Source: an uncultured Bacteroidales bacterium
GTDB lineage: Bacteria; Bacteroidota; Bacteroidia; Bacteroidales; UBA932
NCBI GenBank assembly: GCA_944325445.1
Contig: CALVAG010000001.1
Coordinates: forward strand, 228,926 to 292,925
Direction of reading: 5' to 3'
Length of the DNA: 64,000 bases
The position numbers were made by a program, and so were the translations under genes. This document shows positions 8,441-17,606 of the stretch, piece after piece. How positions within the stretch are numbered: position 1 is the stretch's first letter; each line of letters opens with the position of its first letter. Under the pieces are notes generated by a model. It made no database searches. It was not told the origin of the DNA and worked only from the letters and a program-made list of their open reading frames with translations.

Positions 8441-9862
8441 ATGAAACAGATAGAAGAACTTTTCAGAGAGTACACAGGACACGATGTCGAGGATATATAT
8501 GAACTGCCTTCCAGCGGCAGCAACAGAAGATACTTTAGGGTAAGCGGAGGAGGAGAGACGCTTATAGGGGCAAAAGGCACCTCCATAGATGAAAACAGGG
8601 CGTTTATCGAGATAGACAGGCATTTTTATGCCAAGGGGTTGAATGTTCCTAAGGTATTGGCTGTGAGCCCTGACATGCAGTTTTACCTTCAGGAGGATCT
8701 GGGCGATATTACTCTCTTTAACAGAATTTCCGCAGGCAGGGAATCTGGAAATTATTCGGAAAAGGAGATAGAATTGTTGAAAAAGACAATATCGGCTCTT
8801 CCGAAAATCCAGTTCGAAGGAGGAGCGGGGCTGGATTATTCTGTCTGTTTCCCGCAGCCGGAATTCGATGCCAGAATGATTTCATTCGATCTAAACTATT
8901 TCAAATACTGTTTTTTAAAGGCGACAGGGCTTGAATTCAGCGAAATTAAGTTGCATGAAGATTTCAATAGATTTTCCGAAGATTTGTTGAAGACGACTTC
9001 AGACGATACATTTTTATACAGGGATTTTCAGGCGCGTAATGTGATGCTTGTAGAGGATGAACCTTATTTTATAGATTTTCAGGGTGGCAGGAAAGGACCT
9101 TTCTATTATGACCTCGCATCGTTCGTATGGCAGGCCAGAGCCAATTATTCTCAACAAGTCAAGGAGATTCTGATAAAGAGCTATCGGGATGCCTTGAAAA
9201 AATATATAGACGTACCCGACGGCGAATTTTATAAGACCCTCCGTATTTTCGTGCTGTTCAGAACAATGCAGGTATTGGGAGCGTATGGATTCAGGGGCTA
9301 TTTCGAAAAGAAGCCGCACTTTTTGCAAAGCGTGCCTTATGCGATAGATAATCTGAGAAAACTTATTCATGATGCTCCGTTCGAGGAGTATCCCTATTTC
9401 CAGTCTATCCTGGAGAATCTTGCGGATATGAGGCAGTTCTCGGATTTGAGGGAGGAAAAGAGGCTTGAGGTCAGAATTTTCAGTTTTGCGTACAAAAAGG
9501 GAATACCGTCTGACGAAAGCGGAAACGGCGGAGGTTATGTGTTCGATTGCAGGGCAATAGAAAATCCGGGAAAGTATGACCACTTCAAACATTTTACCGG
9601 TCTTGATGCAGAGGTTATAAAGTTCCTGGAAGATGACGGCGGCGTTGTCAAGTTCATGCAGAATGTGTATAGCCTGGCGGATGCTCATGTAAAGAGATAT
9701 ATCGAGAGAAAATTTACTAATCTGATGTTCTGTTTCGGTTGTACCGGAGGACAGCACCGGTCTGTCTACTGCGCGCAGCATCTGGCGGAATACATAGCCA
9801 AGCGATATAATGTCGTAGTAAAGCTCGTGCATAGGGAGCAGGGAATCGAACAGGAACTGTAA
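8441..9862 (+). CDS. AmgK-like sugar kinase fused to a RapZ C-terminal domain
   Basis: 473 residues from the ATG at 8441 (a TTG two codons earlier is less likely). Residues 1-330 form an aminoglycoside-phosphotransferase-like kinase: GSNRRYFRV (26-34), hinge LQEDLGD (83-89), catalytic loop YRDFQARN (193-200, D195) and metal-binding IDFQGGRKGPFYYDLAS (211-227). This pattern is that of AmgK, which phosphorylates MurNAc or GlcNAc at C1. Residues 341-473 match the C-terminal half of RapZ: FSFAYKKGIP, YVFDCR, TGLD and GCTGGQHRSV (433-442). In E. coli that domain senses glucosamine-6-phosphate and binds small RNAs; the RapZ P-loop domain is absent here. The stop overlaps the MurU-like start (TAATG). 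Regulation of the kinase by an amino-sugar signal is inference. Confidence 0.88.
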   Translation: MKQIEELFREYTGHDVEDIYELPSSGSNRRYFRVSGGGETLIGAKGTSIDENRAFIEIDRHFYAKGLNVPKVLAVSPDMQFYLQEDLGDITLFNRISAGRESGNYSEKEIELLKKTISALPKIQFEGGAGLDYSVCFPQPEFDARMISFDLNYFKYCFLKATGLEFSEIKLHEDFNRFSEDLLKTTSDDTFLYRDFQARNVMLVEDEPYFIDFQGGRKGPFYYDLASFVWQARANYSQQVKEILIKSYRDALKKYIDVPDGEFYKTLRIFVLFRTMQVLGAYGFRGYFEKKPHFLQSVPYAIDNLRKLIHDAPFEEYPYFQSILENLADMRQFSDLREEKRLEVRIFSFAYKKGIPSDESGNGGGYVFDCRAIENPGKYDHFKHFTGLDAEVIKFLEDDGGVVKFMQNVYSLADAHVKRYIERKFTNLMFCFGCTGGQHRSVYCAQHLAEYIAKRYNVVVKLVHREQGIEQEL

Positions 9863-10692
9863 TGGCCGCGAGTATGAAAGCGATGATTTTTGCTGCGGGG
9901 TTGGGGACCAGACTGAGACCTTTGACAGATACCATGCCTAAAGCGCTGGTTAAGGTGTGCGGCAAAACCCTTTTGGAATATTCCATAGAAAAATTGAAGG
10001 CTGCCGGTTTTACGCAGATTGTGATAAATGTCCACCATTTTGCGGATATGATAAGGGAATATGTGCGTGAGAAGGGCTCTTTCGGTATTGAAATCTCTTT
10101 TTCGGACGAAAGCGATCTGTTGCGCGAGACCGGTGGCGGAATAAGGCATGCTGCGGCATTGTTGAATGACGGCGAACCCTTTCTGGTGCATAATGTAGAT
10201 ATACTTTCCAATCTTGATATTCCGGCTATGGTCGGAGGGTATAATGCAGCATCCGCCTCTTCTGCGGAAAACGGCGAGTCTCATTTGGCCACCCTGCTGG
10301 TGAGCGAAAGGGTAACGGAGCGCTATCTGTTGTTTGACAATGAGGCAAGATTGGTCGCATGGATGAATGTCAGGACCGGTGAAGTCCGCTCGCCGTTCGA
10401 GGAATTGAAACGGAATCCGGTGGCGGATGGAGAGACATTCGATTGCGAGGCTTATACCGGGGAGTACGGTCTAAAAAAATATGCTTTCGACGGAGTGCAT
10501 ATAATCTCTCCGGAAATCTTTAAACTTATGGTAGACAAGCCTGAAAAGTTTTCCATAATCGGCTTTTACCTTTCTTATTGCGACAAATGGCCTATTACCG
10601 CCCACATCCAGCCGGGATTGAGGGTGGTGGATGTAGGCAAGGTAAATTCCATCCAAAAGGCGGAAGAACTGGTTGCAGATGTACATCTTTAA
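9862..10692 (+). CDS. murU: MurU-like sugar-1-phosphate nucleotidyltransferase
   Basis: 276 residues. The nucleotide-binding signature AAGLGTRLRPLT lies at 11-22, followed by MPKALVKV with the conserved Lys, and HNVDILSNLD supplies the metal-binding Asp. This is the MurU/RmlA-type NTP transferase fold. In the cell-wall recycling shunt AmgK makes MurNAc-1-phosphate and MurU makes UDP-MurNAc, bypassing de novo synthesis. The immediate coupling to the AmgK-like gene (1-base overlap) supports that assignment over a glucose or mannose enzyme, though the substrate is not proven. An ATG four codons downstream (9874) is an alternative start. The 3' end overlaps the next gene by 14 bases. Confidence 0.85.
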   Translation: MAASMKAMIFAAGLGTRLRPLTDTMPKALVKVCGKTLLEYSIEKLKAAGFTQIVINVHHFADMIREYVREKGSFGIEISFSDESDLLRETGGGIRHAAALLNDGEPFLVHNVDILSNLDIPAMVGGYNAASASSAENGESHLATLLVSERVTERYLLFDNEARLVAWMNVRTGEVRSPFEELKRNPVADGETFDCEAYTGEYGLKKYAFDGVHIISPEIFKLMVDKPEKFSIIGFYLSYCDKWPITAHIQPGLRVVDVGKVNSIQKAEELVADVHL

Positions 10693-11707
10693 TCCTGAAC
10701 ACGATCTTTGTCTTGCAAACGGGGATATTCATTTTGTGCCTCCTGAATCTGCCCTGGCTTTAGGGAGGGATTGCGGTTCCATTACAAAATATATGCGCGG
10801 GCTCGACAGCAATGCAGACAACGGTGCGAAAATCGTTCCGTGGGGCTGGAATTATGTGTTAAGGGAACGGCTGTTAAAAGAGGGGGTATCCTCTTCAATA
10901 TTGCCGTCAGATGAGCAATTGGATCATATCAGGCTCTTTTCTGGCAGAAGTCTTGCATTTGAGGCACATGAGTTTCTTCTTGGTTTTTTGTCCCGTATCC
11001 CTGTATCCCGGAACCTGTATGCTGCACCTTCCGGTTGCAGGAAAATGTGCCGTTCGGCTGCCGAACTTGATACCTTTTTAAGAAGTTATGAAAATATCGT
11101 TCTCAAGGCGCCGCTTTCCGGTAGCGGAAAGGGGATAAGATTCGTGCGCGGCACTCTTTCTCACAGCGACAGAGGCTGGGCGGAAAATCTCATGCGGAGA
11201 TATGGATATCTTGTTGCGGAGCGGAGAGCGGAGATTCTGGATGAGTTTGCGTTTCTTTACGAAGTCGCTGCCGGTCGGGTTCTTTTCAAGGGCTATTCCA
11301 TGTTTTATTCGCATAATGGCGTATATAAAGGAAATATTCTGGCCTCCGACAGTTATATCGAGGCGAAGATGGCCGCTTCTGTTCCGCGTGAACTGTTATG
11401 GGGAATAGGAGAGGGGCTTGCGGAGTTCATCAGGCAGAGACTCTGCGGGAAGTATGAAGGGTTCTTGGGAGTGGATCTCTATTTTTATAAAGGTGACGAT
11501 GGAAAAATTCTCTGTCAGCCCGTTTCGGAGATAAATCTGAGAATGACAATGGGGCTTATAGCGAGAAATATTTATGATAATCGCAGCACTCTGTTGAATA
11601 TGGATATCGGTGAGGGGACCCACGCCTTTGAAATCTGCAGCAACCTCCCGGCTAAAGGTTCTTATTCTTATCGGTTCGTGCCTGCCTGTAGAGCTGCCAG
11701 CTGTTGA
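10679..11707 (+). CDS. Uncharacterised ATP-grasp-like protein of the recycling operon
   Basis: 342 residues from the ATG at 10679, two codons after a possible TTG. I do not recognise a named family. ATP-grasp features are visible: a lysine strand and glycine-rich loop VLKAPLSGSGKG (141-152), an acidic hinge region near 180-196, GFLGVDLYFY (261-270) and the metal-binding strand EINLRMTMG (284-292, E284 and N286). The N terminus FNPEHDLCLANG is distinctive. ATP-grasp enzymes ligate a carboxylate to an amine or thiol through an acyl-phosphate. The 14-base overlap with the MurU-like gene implies translational coupling and a role in the same amino-sugar or cell-wall process. Its 3' end overlaps the convergent BASS gene by 56 bases. 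Confidence 0.75.
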   Translation: MYIFNPEHDLCLANGDIHFVPPESALALGRDCGSITKYMRGLDSNADNGAKIVPWGWNYVLRERLLKEGVSSSILPSDEQLDHIRLFSGRSLAFEAHEFLLGFLSRIPVSRNLYAAPSGCRKMCRSAAELDTFLRSYENIVLKAPLSGSGKGIRFVRGTLSHSDRGWAENLMRRYGYLVAERRAEILDEFAFLYEVAAGRVLFKGYSMFYSHNGVYKGNILASDSYIEAKMAASVPRELLWGIGEGLAEFIRQRLCGKYEGFLGVDLYFYKGDDGKILCQPVSEINLRMTMGLIARNIYDNRSTLLNMDIGEGTHAFEICSNLPAKGSYSYRFVPACRAASC

Positions 11708-12566
11708 AAAGGTTCTGCCATATCGAGTAGAGGGCTGGGTAGACCGATGCGAGCGGGTGGAGGTAGACATTGGCCATCCATATTCCGAATGCCGAGTTTT
11801 TCTGCCCGAGAGCCTGTCCGCCGGCTATCGTGTCTCCATACTTCTTCCCGACCCATTTCCCGAATCCGAACTGTATGGCGCAGAAGATTATGGAGATTAC
11901 TCCCACAACCGTAATGCTTCTTATGTTTTCCCTGCCGTTGGCTATTATCATGTTTATGGTCTGTCCCAAAGTTATGGTGAGCGTTACTGCCCAGATATAG
12001 AATGAAATGCCGCTGACTCTGCTTATCGCCTCATTGATTTTCGGCAGATAGAACTGCAAGAACATGGCTACAAAGAACGGCAACGCTATGACTGGTCCTA
12101 TCTTTTTAAGAATCAGAGCGAATGATTCAAGGAACGGCATATCCTGATGTATTCCTATGAACGAGAAGTAGATTGGCGCCACGATTGCAACCATAAGGTT
12201 TCCAAGAATCGTGTAGGCAGTGATAGTCTCCCTGTTTGCCCCGAGCATACATGCTATGACAACAGATGCCGCCGCAACCGGACATAACACTCCTGCCAAT
12301 ACCCCTTCCGCCACAATTTCATCTCCTCCAAGAGCCGTTATCAGGTAATAGCAGCCTATGCTTACCAATATCTGGAAGAGCAGCAGCCATACGTTAAGAC
12401 CGCTCATGTGGATAAGTCTGAGCTGTCTTATCCTGACGGATGAGAAGTTCATCAGCAGAATGGTGAAGATAAGATAGGGTACAATGGCCGAAAGTTTTCC
12501 GCACCATCTGTTTATCAGGAATCCGAGTATTATGGCAACAGGAAGGACGAGACTTCTTTTGTTCAT
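11652..12566 (-). CDS. BASS-family (bile acid:sodium symporter-like) transporter
   Basis: 304 residues with about nine or ten hydrophobic helices. The family core is seen in GVLAGVLCPVAAASVVIACMLG near residues 90-112, matching the P-x-A-A-S-x-V crossover of BASS proteins, and in GQALGQKNSAFGIWMA. BASS proteins are sodium-coupled carriers for bile acids, pantoate, 2-keto acids or other organic anions; the substrate here is not evident. It begins 3 bases after the lipoprotein gene, suggesting one transcript. The last 56 bases overlap the convergent ATP-grasp gene. Confidence 0.82.
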   Translation of the reverse strand: MNKRSLVLPVAIILGFLINRWCGKLSAIVPYLIFTILLMNFSSVRIRQLRLIHMSGLNVWLLLFQILVSIGCYYLITALGGDEIVAEGVLAGVLCPVAAASVVIACMLGANRETITAYTILGNLMVAIVAPIYFSFIGIHQDMPFLESFALILKKIGPVIALPFFVAMFLQFYLPKINEAISRVSGISFYIWAVTLTITLGQTINMIIANGRENIRSITVVGVISIIFCAIQFGFGKWVGKKYGDTIAGGQALGQKNSAFGIWMANVYLHPLASVYPALYSIWQNLFNSWQLYRQARTDKNKNL

Positions 12567-12569
12567 CTC

Positions 12570-13799
12570 CTACTCCTTTGCGTTGCCGAACTCCTCTTCC
12601 AGTATCTGTTTGGCTTCATAAAAGGCTTCGGTAAAATTCCTTGCGAGCAGAGTGCCGTCAGGGCCTATGAATACAAAGAACGGCCAGCCTGAAATCCTGT
12701 AGGTCTCGCTCATTTTTTTGTTCTCTGGATATTCTGTCTCCAGTTCCACTTCTGTCCATTTGTGCTTCAGCATGTTTCCGAGAGTGGCGTTCAGGTCTGC
12801 CCCATGGGGGTTGTCCAAATTCTGCTCATACAGTTCTCTTATGGTTGCAATGGACTCTGTAAGCCCGACCACTTCAAGCCCCTTCGCTCTGTACAGGTCA
12901 TAGAGCTCGCAGACAAACCTGTCTATATAGATTGAGCCGGGGCAGAGCCCCCAATGGTAGAAAAGCAGGTATTTTCCCGTATATGTCTCTTTTGTTATGG
13001 TATCTCCCGCTACTGTTACAAGTTCAAAATCAAGTGCGGGACGGCCCGGTGCGATTGCCTCCATCTGTGCTATGAAATCGGCTGTCTTTTTGCCGTACCA
13101 ACTCTCCTTTATCTGGTCCGAATAGTTGTCGTAGATTTGTTTCATCTCATCTATCGGCTCATAACCTATATCCGGCAATCTTTGCACAAGTAAAAAGAGC
13201 GTGCCCTGCCTGTTGGAATCTATGTAGGCTCTCCTGAGCGCTCGGACTCTCTCCAAACCGGGATTGCCATTGTAGAAGGCATTGAATGCATCTCCCCATC
13301 TGTACATCTCTGCAGTATCTCCGGCTGCCCTTGCCTCTTCTAGTCTGCGCATGTAACTCCCCCTGACAAGCCCCAGCGAATCATCTGCTCTCAGATATTC
13401 TGCCAGCTGCGGTTCGTCATAGATGCCTCCGCTTATTTTGCTGTAGTAGACATTCTCACGTTCGCCTGTGAATGTTATGGTGTCGCCGGGGCGTACGATG
13501 AATGTCTGGCCTCTCCTGTCTGCCACTATCTCTTTTCCTTCATTTGTGGTATATGTGAATATGAAGTACTGGTCATGCTCCAAATTGCCTCGATAGCTGA
13601 ATCCGGTTGTATCGTCTACAATTATTGTAAACGCTGTGCTGTCTTTCCATGACGGCAGGTCAATCGTACTGAATTCTATAGTGTCTCCGATCTGCAGGCC
13701 GGTTATGTCGCCTATGATTGTAAAATTGGATTTTTGCGCGGTACAGGCCATTGCCGAAGCCGAAAGCAGCGCAATGGCTATCATTCTTGCTATTTTCAT
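12570..13799 (-). CDS. Thioredoxin-like lipoprotein (DUF4369-type N terminus) with degenerate active site
   Basis: 409 residues from the ATG at 13799; a TTG three codons earlier is less likely. A short signal peptide ends at Cys19 (SASAMACTAQ), a plausible lipoprotein cleavage site. Residues 24-115 resemble the beta-rich DUF4369 domain common in Bacteroidota (FTIIGDITGLQIGDTIEF). A helical linker follows, then a thioredoxin/TlpA fold from about 253. The active site reads W283-G-L-C286-P-G-S, so only one cysteine of the usual CxxC remains. Cis-Pro is present in SGWPFFVF. It is probably periplasm-facing; the lack of CxxC argues against a simple disulfide reductase. Confidence 0.78.
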   Translation of the reverse strand: MKIARMIAIALLSASAMACTAQKSNFTIIGDITGLQIGDTIEFSTIDLPSWKDSTAFTIIVDDTTGFSYRGNLEHDQYFIFTYTTNEGKEIVADRRGQTFIVRPGDTITFTGERENVYYSKISGGIYDEPQLAEYLRADDSLGLVRGSYMRRLEEARAAGDTAEMYRWGDAFNAFYNGNPGLERVRALRRAYIDSNRQGTLFLLVQRLPDIGYEPIDEMKQIYDNYSDQIKESWYGKKTADFIAQMEAIAPGRPALDFELVTVAGDTITKETYTGKYLLFYHWGLCPGSIYIDRFVCELYDLYRAKGLEVVGLTESIATIRELYEQNLDNPHGADLNATLGNMLKHKWTEVELETEYPENKKMSETYRISGWPFFVFIGPDGTLLARNFTEAFYEAKQILEEEFGNAKE

Positions 13800-13825
13800 T
13801 TCTGTCAAGTTTATGTAAAGCGGAG

Positions 13826-13833
13826 CAAAAGTA
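13826..13833 (-). promoter_or_regulatory. -7 promoter core for the lipoprotein-BASS pair
   Basis: Minus-strand TACTTTTG fits TAnnTTTG, 27 bases before the ATG at 13799. No -33 element was found. Confidence 0.4.
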
Positions 13834-13880
13834 CGCTTTTCCCGATAATGATGAATTAAAAATTTCGGCTAATGACAAAA

Positions 13881-13913
13881 AAAAACGTGCAGCTTTTGAA
13901 GTTGCACGTTTTT
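13881..13913 (-). terminator. Terminator downstream of dnaK
   Basis: An 11-bp stem (aaaaacgtgca at 13881-13891 with its complement at 13903-13913) extends inward by a wobble pair and three more pairs around a 3-base loop. T runs occur on both strands, so it may act bidirectionally. It lies 28 bases after the dnaK stop. Confidence 0.8.
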
Positions 13914-13940
13914 GCTTTGTATGAGACTTGGTCTGCAGGA

Positions 13941-15866
13941 CTATTTCACCTCCTCGAAGTCTACGTCGGTTACTTCGCCGTCTTTGCCGCCGTTGTTCGA
14001 GGTGCCTGAATTTGAGTTCTGGCTGCTCTGGCTGCCTGCACCGCCCTGCTGCGCTCCTGCGTTGGCCGCATTCTGTATATCTGCGGACGCTGCCTGCCAT
14101 GCCTTGTTCAACTCATCGGTGAGTTTGTCGAGCTCTGCGATGTTGCCGGCCTTGTGGGCCTCTTTCAATTTGTTGGTTGCAGACTCGATGGCAGATTTCT
14201 TGTCGGCTGAAATCTTGTCTCCGTACTCCTTGAGGTTCTTCTCTGAAGCGAACACCTGGGCATCTGCGGCATTGAGTTTGTCCACCCTTTCACGCTCCTC
14301 CTTGTCGCGGGCCTCGTTTGCCTTGGCCTCGTCTCTCATCCTCTTGATCTCCTCTTCGGTAAGGCCGGAAGAAGCCTCGATTCTGATCTTCTGCTCCTTG
14401 CCGGTAGATTTATCCTTTGCCGATACGTTCAGGATACCGTTGGCATCGATATCGAATGTAACTTCAATCTGAGGAACTCCCCTCGGTGCAGGGGTGATGC
14501 CGTCGAGGTGGAATTTGCCTATGGTCTTGTTGTCCCTTGCCATAGGTCTTTCACCTTGCAGTACATGTATTTCAACGGAAGGCTGGTTGTCTGCCGCAGT
14601 ACTGAAGATTTCAGACTTGCGGGTAGGGATTGTAGTGTTGGCCTCTATGAGTTTAGTAAATACTCCGCCGTAAGTCTCTATACCCAATGACAGAGGCGTT
14701 ACATCCAACAGAAGGACATCCTTTACGTCGCCTGCCAATACACCGCCCTGAATTGCAGCTCCTATGGCTACCACTTCATCGGGATTGACGCTCTTGTTGG
14801 GCTCCTTGCCGAAGAACTTCTTTACAATCTCCTGAATTGCGGGGATACGGGTCGAACCGCCCACCAGCAATACTTCGTTGATATCGGATGCACTCAGGTT
14901 TGCATCGGCCAAAGCCTTGCGGCACGGCTCGATGGTCTTCTGGATAAGGTCATCGCACAAAGCCTCGAATTTGGCGCGGCTCAAAGTCTTTACAAGGTGT
15001 TTTGGAACACCGTCTACCGGCATGATGTAAGGCAGGTTGATCTCCGTAGAGGTCTGGCTCGACAACTCTATCTTAGCCTTTTCGGCAGCCTCTTTCAATC
15101 TCTGGAGAGCCATAGGGTCCTTTGAGAGGTCTATGCCGCCGTTTTCGTTCTTGAACTCTTCTACGAGCCACTCTATAATCTTGTGGTCGAAATCATCGCC
15201 TCCAAGGTGAGTATCTCCGTTGGTCGATTTTACCTCGAATACGCCGTCGCCAAGTTCAAGAATCGATATATCGAAGGTACCGCCGCCAAGGTCGAATACC
15301 GCAACCTTCGATTCCTGAGTCTTCTTGTCCAGACCGTATGCCAACGCAGCGGCCGTAGGCTCGTTTATGATTCTCCTTACCTTGAGGCCCGCAATCTCGC
15401 CTGCCTCCTTAGTAGCTTGTCTTTGAGAGTCGTTGAAGTATGCAGGCACTGTGATGACAGCCTCTGTAACTTCCTGTCCGAGATAATCCTCTGCAGTCTT
15501 TTTCATCTTCTGAAGAATCATTGCAGATATCTCCTGCGGAGAATACAATCTTCCGTTGATGTCTATTCTCGGGGTGTCATTGTCACCTTTTATAACTTTA
15601 TAGGGGACTCTTTCTATCTCTTTTCCTACCTGATCGTATCTCTCGCCCATGAATCTCTTTATAGAGAAGATGGTGTTTTTAGGATTTGTGATGGCCTGTC
15701 TTTTTGCAGGGTCACCTACCTTTCTCTCTCCGCTCTCTGTGAATGCCACGATAGACGGAGTAGTTCTCTTTCCTTCGCTGTTGATGATTACAGCAGGCTC
15801 GTTGCCTTCCATTACGGCAACACAACTGTTCGTTGTTCCTAAGTCAATACCAATAATCTTTCCCAT
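13941..15866 (-). CDS. dnaK: Chaperone DnaK (Hsp70)
   Basis: 641 residues, full length. ATPase motifs are [17 protein letters not shown] at the N terminus, [17 protein letters not shown] near 190 and [14 protein letters not shown] near 340. The substrate-binding domain ([20 protein letters not shown]) and a helical lid follow. The tail is a Gly/Gln/Ser-rich linker ending in the conserved DVDFEEVK. It folds and refolds proteins with GrpE and DnaJ, whose genes lie together 5 kb away rather than adjacent. No CIRCE-type operator was found upstream. A strong hairpin terminator follows. Confidence 0.98.
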   Translation of the reverse strand: MGKIIGIDLGTTNSCVAVMEGNEPAVIINSEGKRTTPSIVAFTESGERKVGDPAKRQAITNPKNTIFSIKRFMGERYDQVGKEIERVPYKVIKGDNDTPRIDINGRLYSPQEISAMILQKMKKTAEDYLGQEVTEAVITVPAYFNDSQRQATKEAGEIAGLKVRRIINEPTAAALAYGLDKKTQESKVAVFDLGGGTFDISILELGDGVFEVKSTNGDTHLGGDDFDHKIIEWLVEEFKNENGGIDLSKDPMALQRLKEAAEKAKIELSSQTSTEINLPYIMPVDGVPKHLVKTLSRAKFEALCDDLIQKTIEPCRKALADANLSASDINEVLLVGGSTRIPAIQEIVKKFFGKEPNKSVNPDEVVAIGAAIQGGVLAGDVKDVLLLDVTPLSLGIETYGGVFTKLIEANTTIPTRKSEIFSTAADNQPSVEIHVLQGERPMARDNKTIGKFHLDGITPAPRGVPQIEVTFDIDANGILNVSAKDKSTGKEQKIRIEASSGLTEEEIKRMRDEAKANEARDKEERERVDKLNAADAQVFASEKNLKEYGDKISADKKSAIESATNKLKEAHKAGNIAELDKLTDELNKAWQAASADIQNAANAGAQQGGAGSQSSQNSNSGTSNNGGKDGEVTDVDFEEVK

Positions 15867-16040
15867 AATATATTTTCTCCTTTTTTAATTTTTTCGTTTG
15901 ATTTTTACCCTCTTCCCGAGGGGACAGAAAAACTGTTCGCCAAGATTGTGCCAAAAATCAAAACTGACATATTGTCGTGTTTCTCTATTGCAAAAGTCAA
16001 TTTTAAATAGTTCCTTTGCTTGTCAAAAAAATGAACAGTC
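15867..16040. promoter_or_regulatory. Divergent dnaK/panB intergenic region
   Basis: This 174-base gap separates divergent starts. For panB, TTG at 15988-15990, a 20-base spacer and TTCCTTTG at 16011-16018 (one mismatch to TAnnTTTG) form a candidate promoter ending 22 bases before the ATG. For dnaK I see no clear TAnnTTTG on the minus strand and no CIRCE inverted repeat, so its heat control, if any, is not explained by what is visible. Confidence 0.35.
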
Positions 16041-16856
16041 ATGTCTACAGAAGGAACAGGTCGTGTTTTAACAACCCATAAATTGCTTGAAATGAAAGAG
16101 CGCGGCGAGAAGATAGCGATGCTTACCGCGTATGATTATACCTCTGCCAAAATTGTGGATGCTGCAGGAATAGACATTATCCTTGTAGGTGATTCCGCTG
16201 CAAATGTCATGGCAGGCCATGAAACCACTTTGCCCATAACCCTCGATCAAATGATATATCACGCACAAAGCGTAATGAGGGCGGTGAAAAATCCATTGGT
16301 GGTGGTAGACCTTCCCTTCGGCACCTATCAGGGAAATTCCAAGGAGGCTCTCCATTCTGCAGTCAGGATAATGAAAGAATCGGAAGCGGATGCGGTAAAA
16401 CTCGAAGGCGGCGTAGAGATAATGGAATCCATTCAGAGAATTCTCTCTGCCGGGATTCCTATTATGGGCCATCTGGGACTTACCCCGCAATCGATACATA
16501 AGTTCGGTACATATGCAGTGAGGGCAAAGGAGAAGGCCGAGGCGGAAAAACTTATTGCAGACGCCCATGCACTGGAGGATGCAGGGTGCTTTGCCCTGGT
16601 TCTGGAGAAGATTCCGGCTCTTTTGGCAAAGCGGATTACCGAGGAGCTCAAAATTCCGGTAATAGGCATAGGTGCCGGCAAATATTGCGACGGTCAGGTG
16701 CTCGTGATGCATGACATGCTTGGGTTGAACAACAAATTCTCTCCGCGTTTTTTGCGCAGGTATGCCAATCTTTACGACGAGTATCTCAACGCCTTCAAAA
16801 ATTATGTTGCGGATGTAAAAAGCTGCGATTTTCCCAATGATAGCGAACAATACTAA
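16041..16856 (+). CDS. panB: 3-methyl-2-oxobutanoate hydroxymethyltransferase
   Basis: 271 residues, the usual PanB length. It transfers a hydroxymethyl group from methylene-tetrahydrofolate to 2-oxoisovalerate, giving ketopantoate in pantothenate and CoA synthesis. Signatures are [19 protein letters not shown] (30-48), the metal-binding [27 protein letters not shown], and [12 protein letters not shown] near residue 140. The start follows a promoter candidate. The last 20 bases overlap the pseudouridine synthase gene, implying coupled translation; panC and panD are not in the window. Confidence 0.97.
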   Translation: MSTEGTGRVLTTHKLLEMKERGEKIAMLTAYDYTSAKIVDAAGIDIILVGDSAANVMAGHETTLPITLDQMIYHAQSVMRAVKNPLVVVDLPFGTYQGNSKEALHSAVRIMKESEADAVKLEGGVEIMESIQRILSAGIPIMGHLGLTPQSIHKFGTYAVRAKEKAEAEKLIADAHALEDAGCFALVLEKIPALLAKRITEELKIPVIGIGAGKYCDGQVLVMHDMLGLNNKFSPRFLRRYANLYDEYLNAFKNYVADVKSCDFPNDSEQY

Positions 16857-17589
16857 TCCGCGGGAAATGGAACAGGTTTACCGACATCTGCCGGAATCCG
16901 AATTCAAGGATGTTTCCGACAGAATATTATATGAAGACAACCATCTTTTCATATTCAACAAGCGTCCCGGAGAAATCGTGCAGGAAGATTTGACCGGCGA
17001 TGAATCCCTTGAGCAGCTTGTAAAGGCATATATCGCGCAGCGCGACGGCAAGCCCGGGGCCGTATTTCTCGGTGTGCCTCACAGACTCGACCGCCCGGTG
17101 GGGGGAATAGTGATTTTCGCCAAGACATCCAAGGCGCTCGAACGGATGAACGAACTTTTCAGAACGGGACAGGTCTCCAAAATATATTGGGCGCTGGTTT
17201 GCAAAAGGCCGCCGGAAGACGAGGCTCTGCTGACCGGTTATATTACCAGAAATGAAAAGATAAACAAATCATATATATCCGATACTCCGAGGAACGGCGC
17301 CAAGGAGGCCCGATTGGAATATAGATTAATAAAATGTACCGACAGATTTTTTCTTCTGGAGGTGCAGCTGCTTACCGGAAGGCATCACCAGATAAGGAGC
17401 CAGCTCTCCCACATGGGGTGCTGCATAAAAGGGGATCTGAAATATGGGGCTCCCCGCTCCAATCCCGACGGAAGCATCTCTCTCCACTCCCGCAAGGCCG
17501 TATTCGTCCATCCGATAAAAAAGATTCCTGTAGAGATAGTCGCGCCGTTGCTCAATGACGGGTTCAGAAGAATTGTCGGAATGGATTGA
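16837..17589 (+). CDS. RluA-family pseudouridine synthase
   Basis: 250 residues, or 240 if the ATG at 16867 is used. The catalytic motif [16 protein letters not shown] holds the Asp that attacks uridine (HRLDR). [24 protein letters not shown] is the conserved C-terminal RluA block. There is no N-terminal S4 domain, so it resembles short RluA/TruC-like enzymes. It isomerises a specific uridine in rRNA or tRNA; the target cannot be told from sequence. It overlaps panB by 20 bases and is convergent with nadD. Confidence 0.9.
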   Translation: MIANNTNPREMEQVYRHLPESEFKDVSDRILYEDNHLFIFNKRPGEIVQEDLTGDESLEQLVKAYIAQRDGKPGAVFLGVPHRLDRPVGGIVIFAKTSKALERMNELFRTGQVSKIYWALVCKRPPEDEALLTGYITRNEKINKSYISDTPRNGAKEARLEYRLIKCTDRFFLLEVQLLTGRHHQIRSQLSHMGCCIKGDLKYGAPRSNPDGSISLHSRKAVFVHPIKKIPVEIVAPLLNDGFRRIVGMD

Positions 17590-17606
17590 ACGGCCGGCAA
17601 TCCCGG

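Noticed and set aside
9014..9832. Minus-strand frame opposite the kinase-RapZ gene
   Set aside because: No motif and no promoter; the sense strand encodes an intact two-domain protein.
15867..16040. CIRCE heat-shock operator before dnaK
   Set aside because: No TTAGCACTC/GAGTGCTAA inverted repeat is present.
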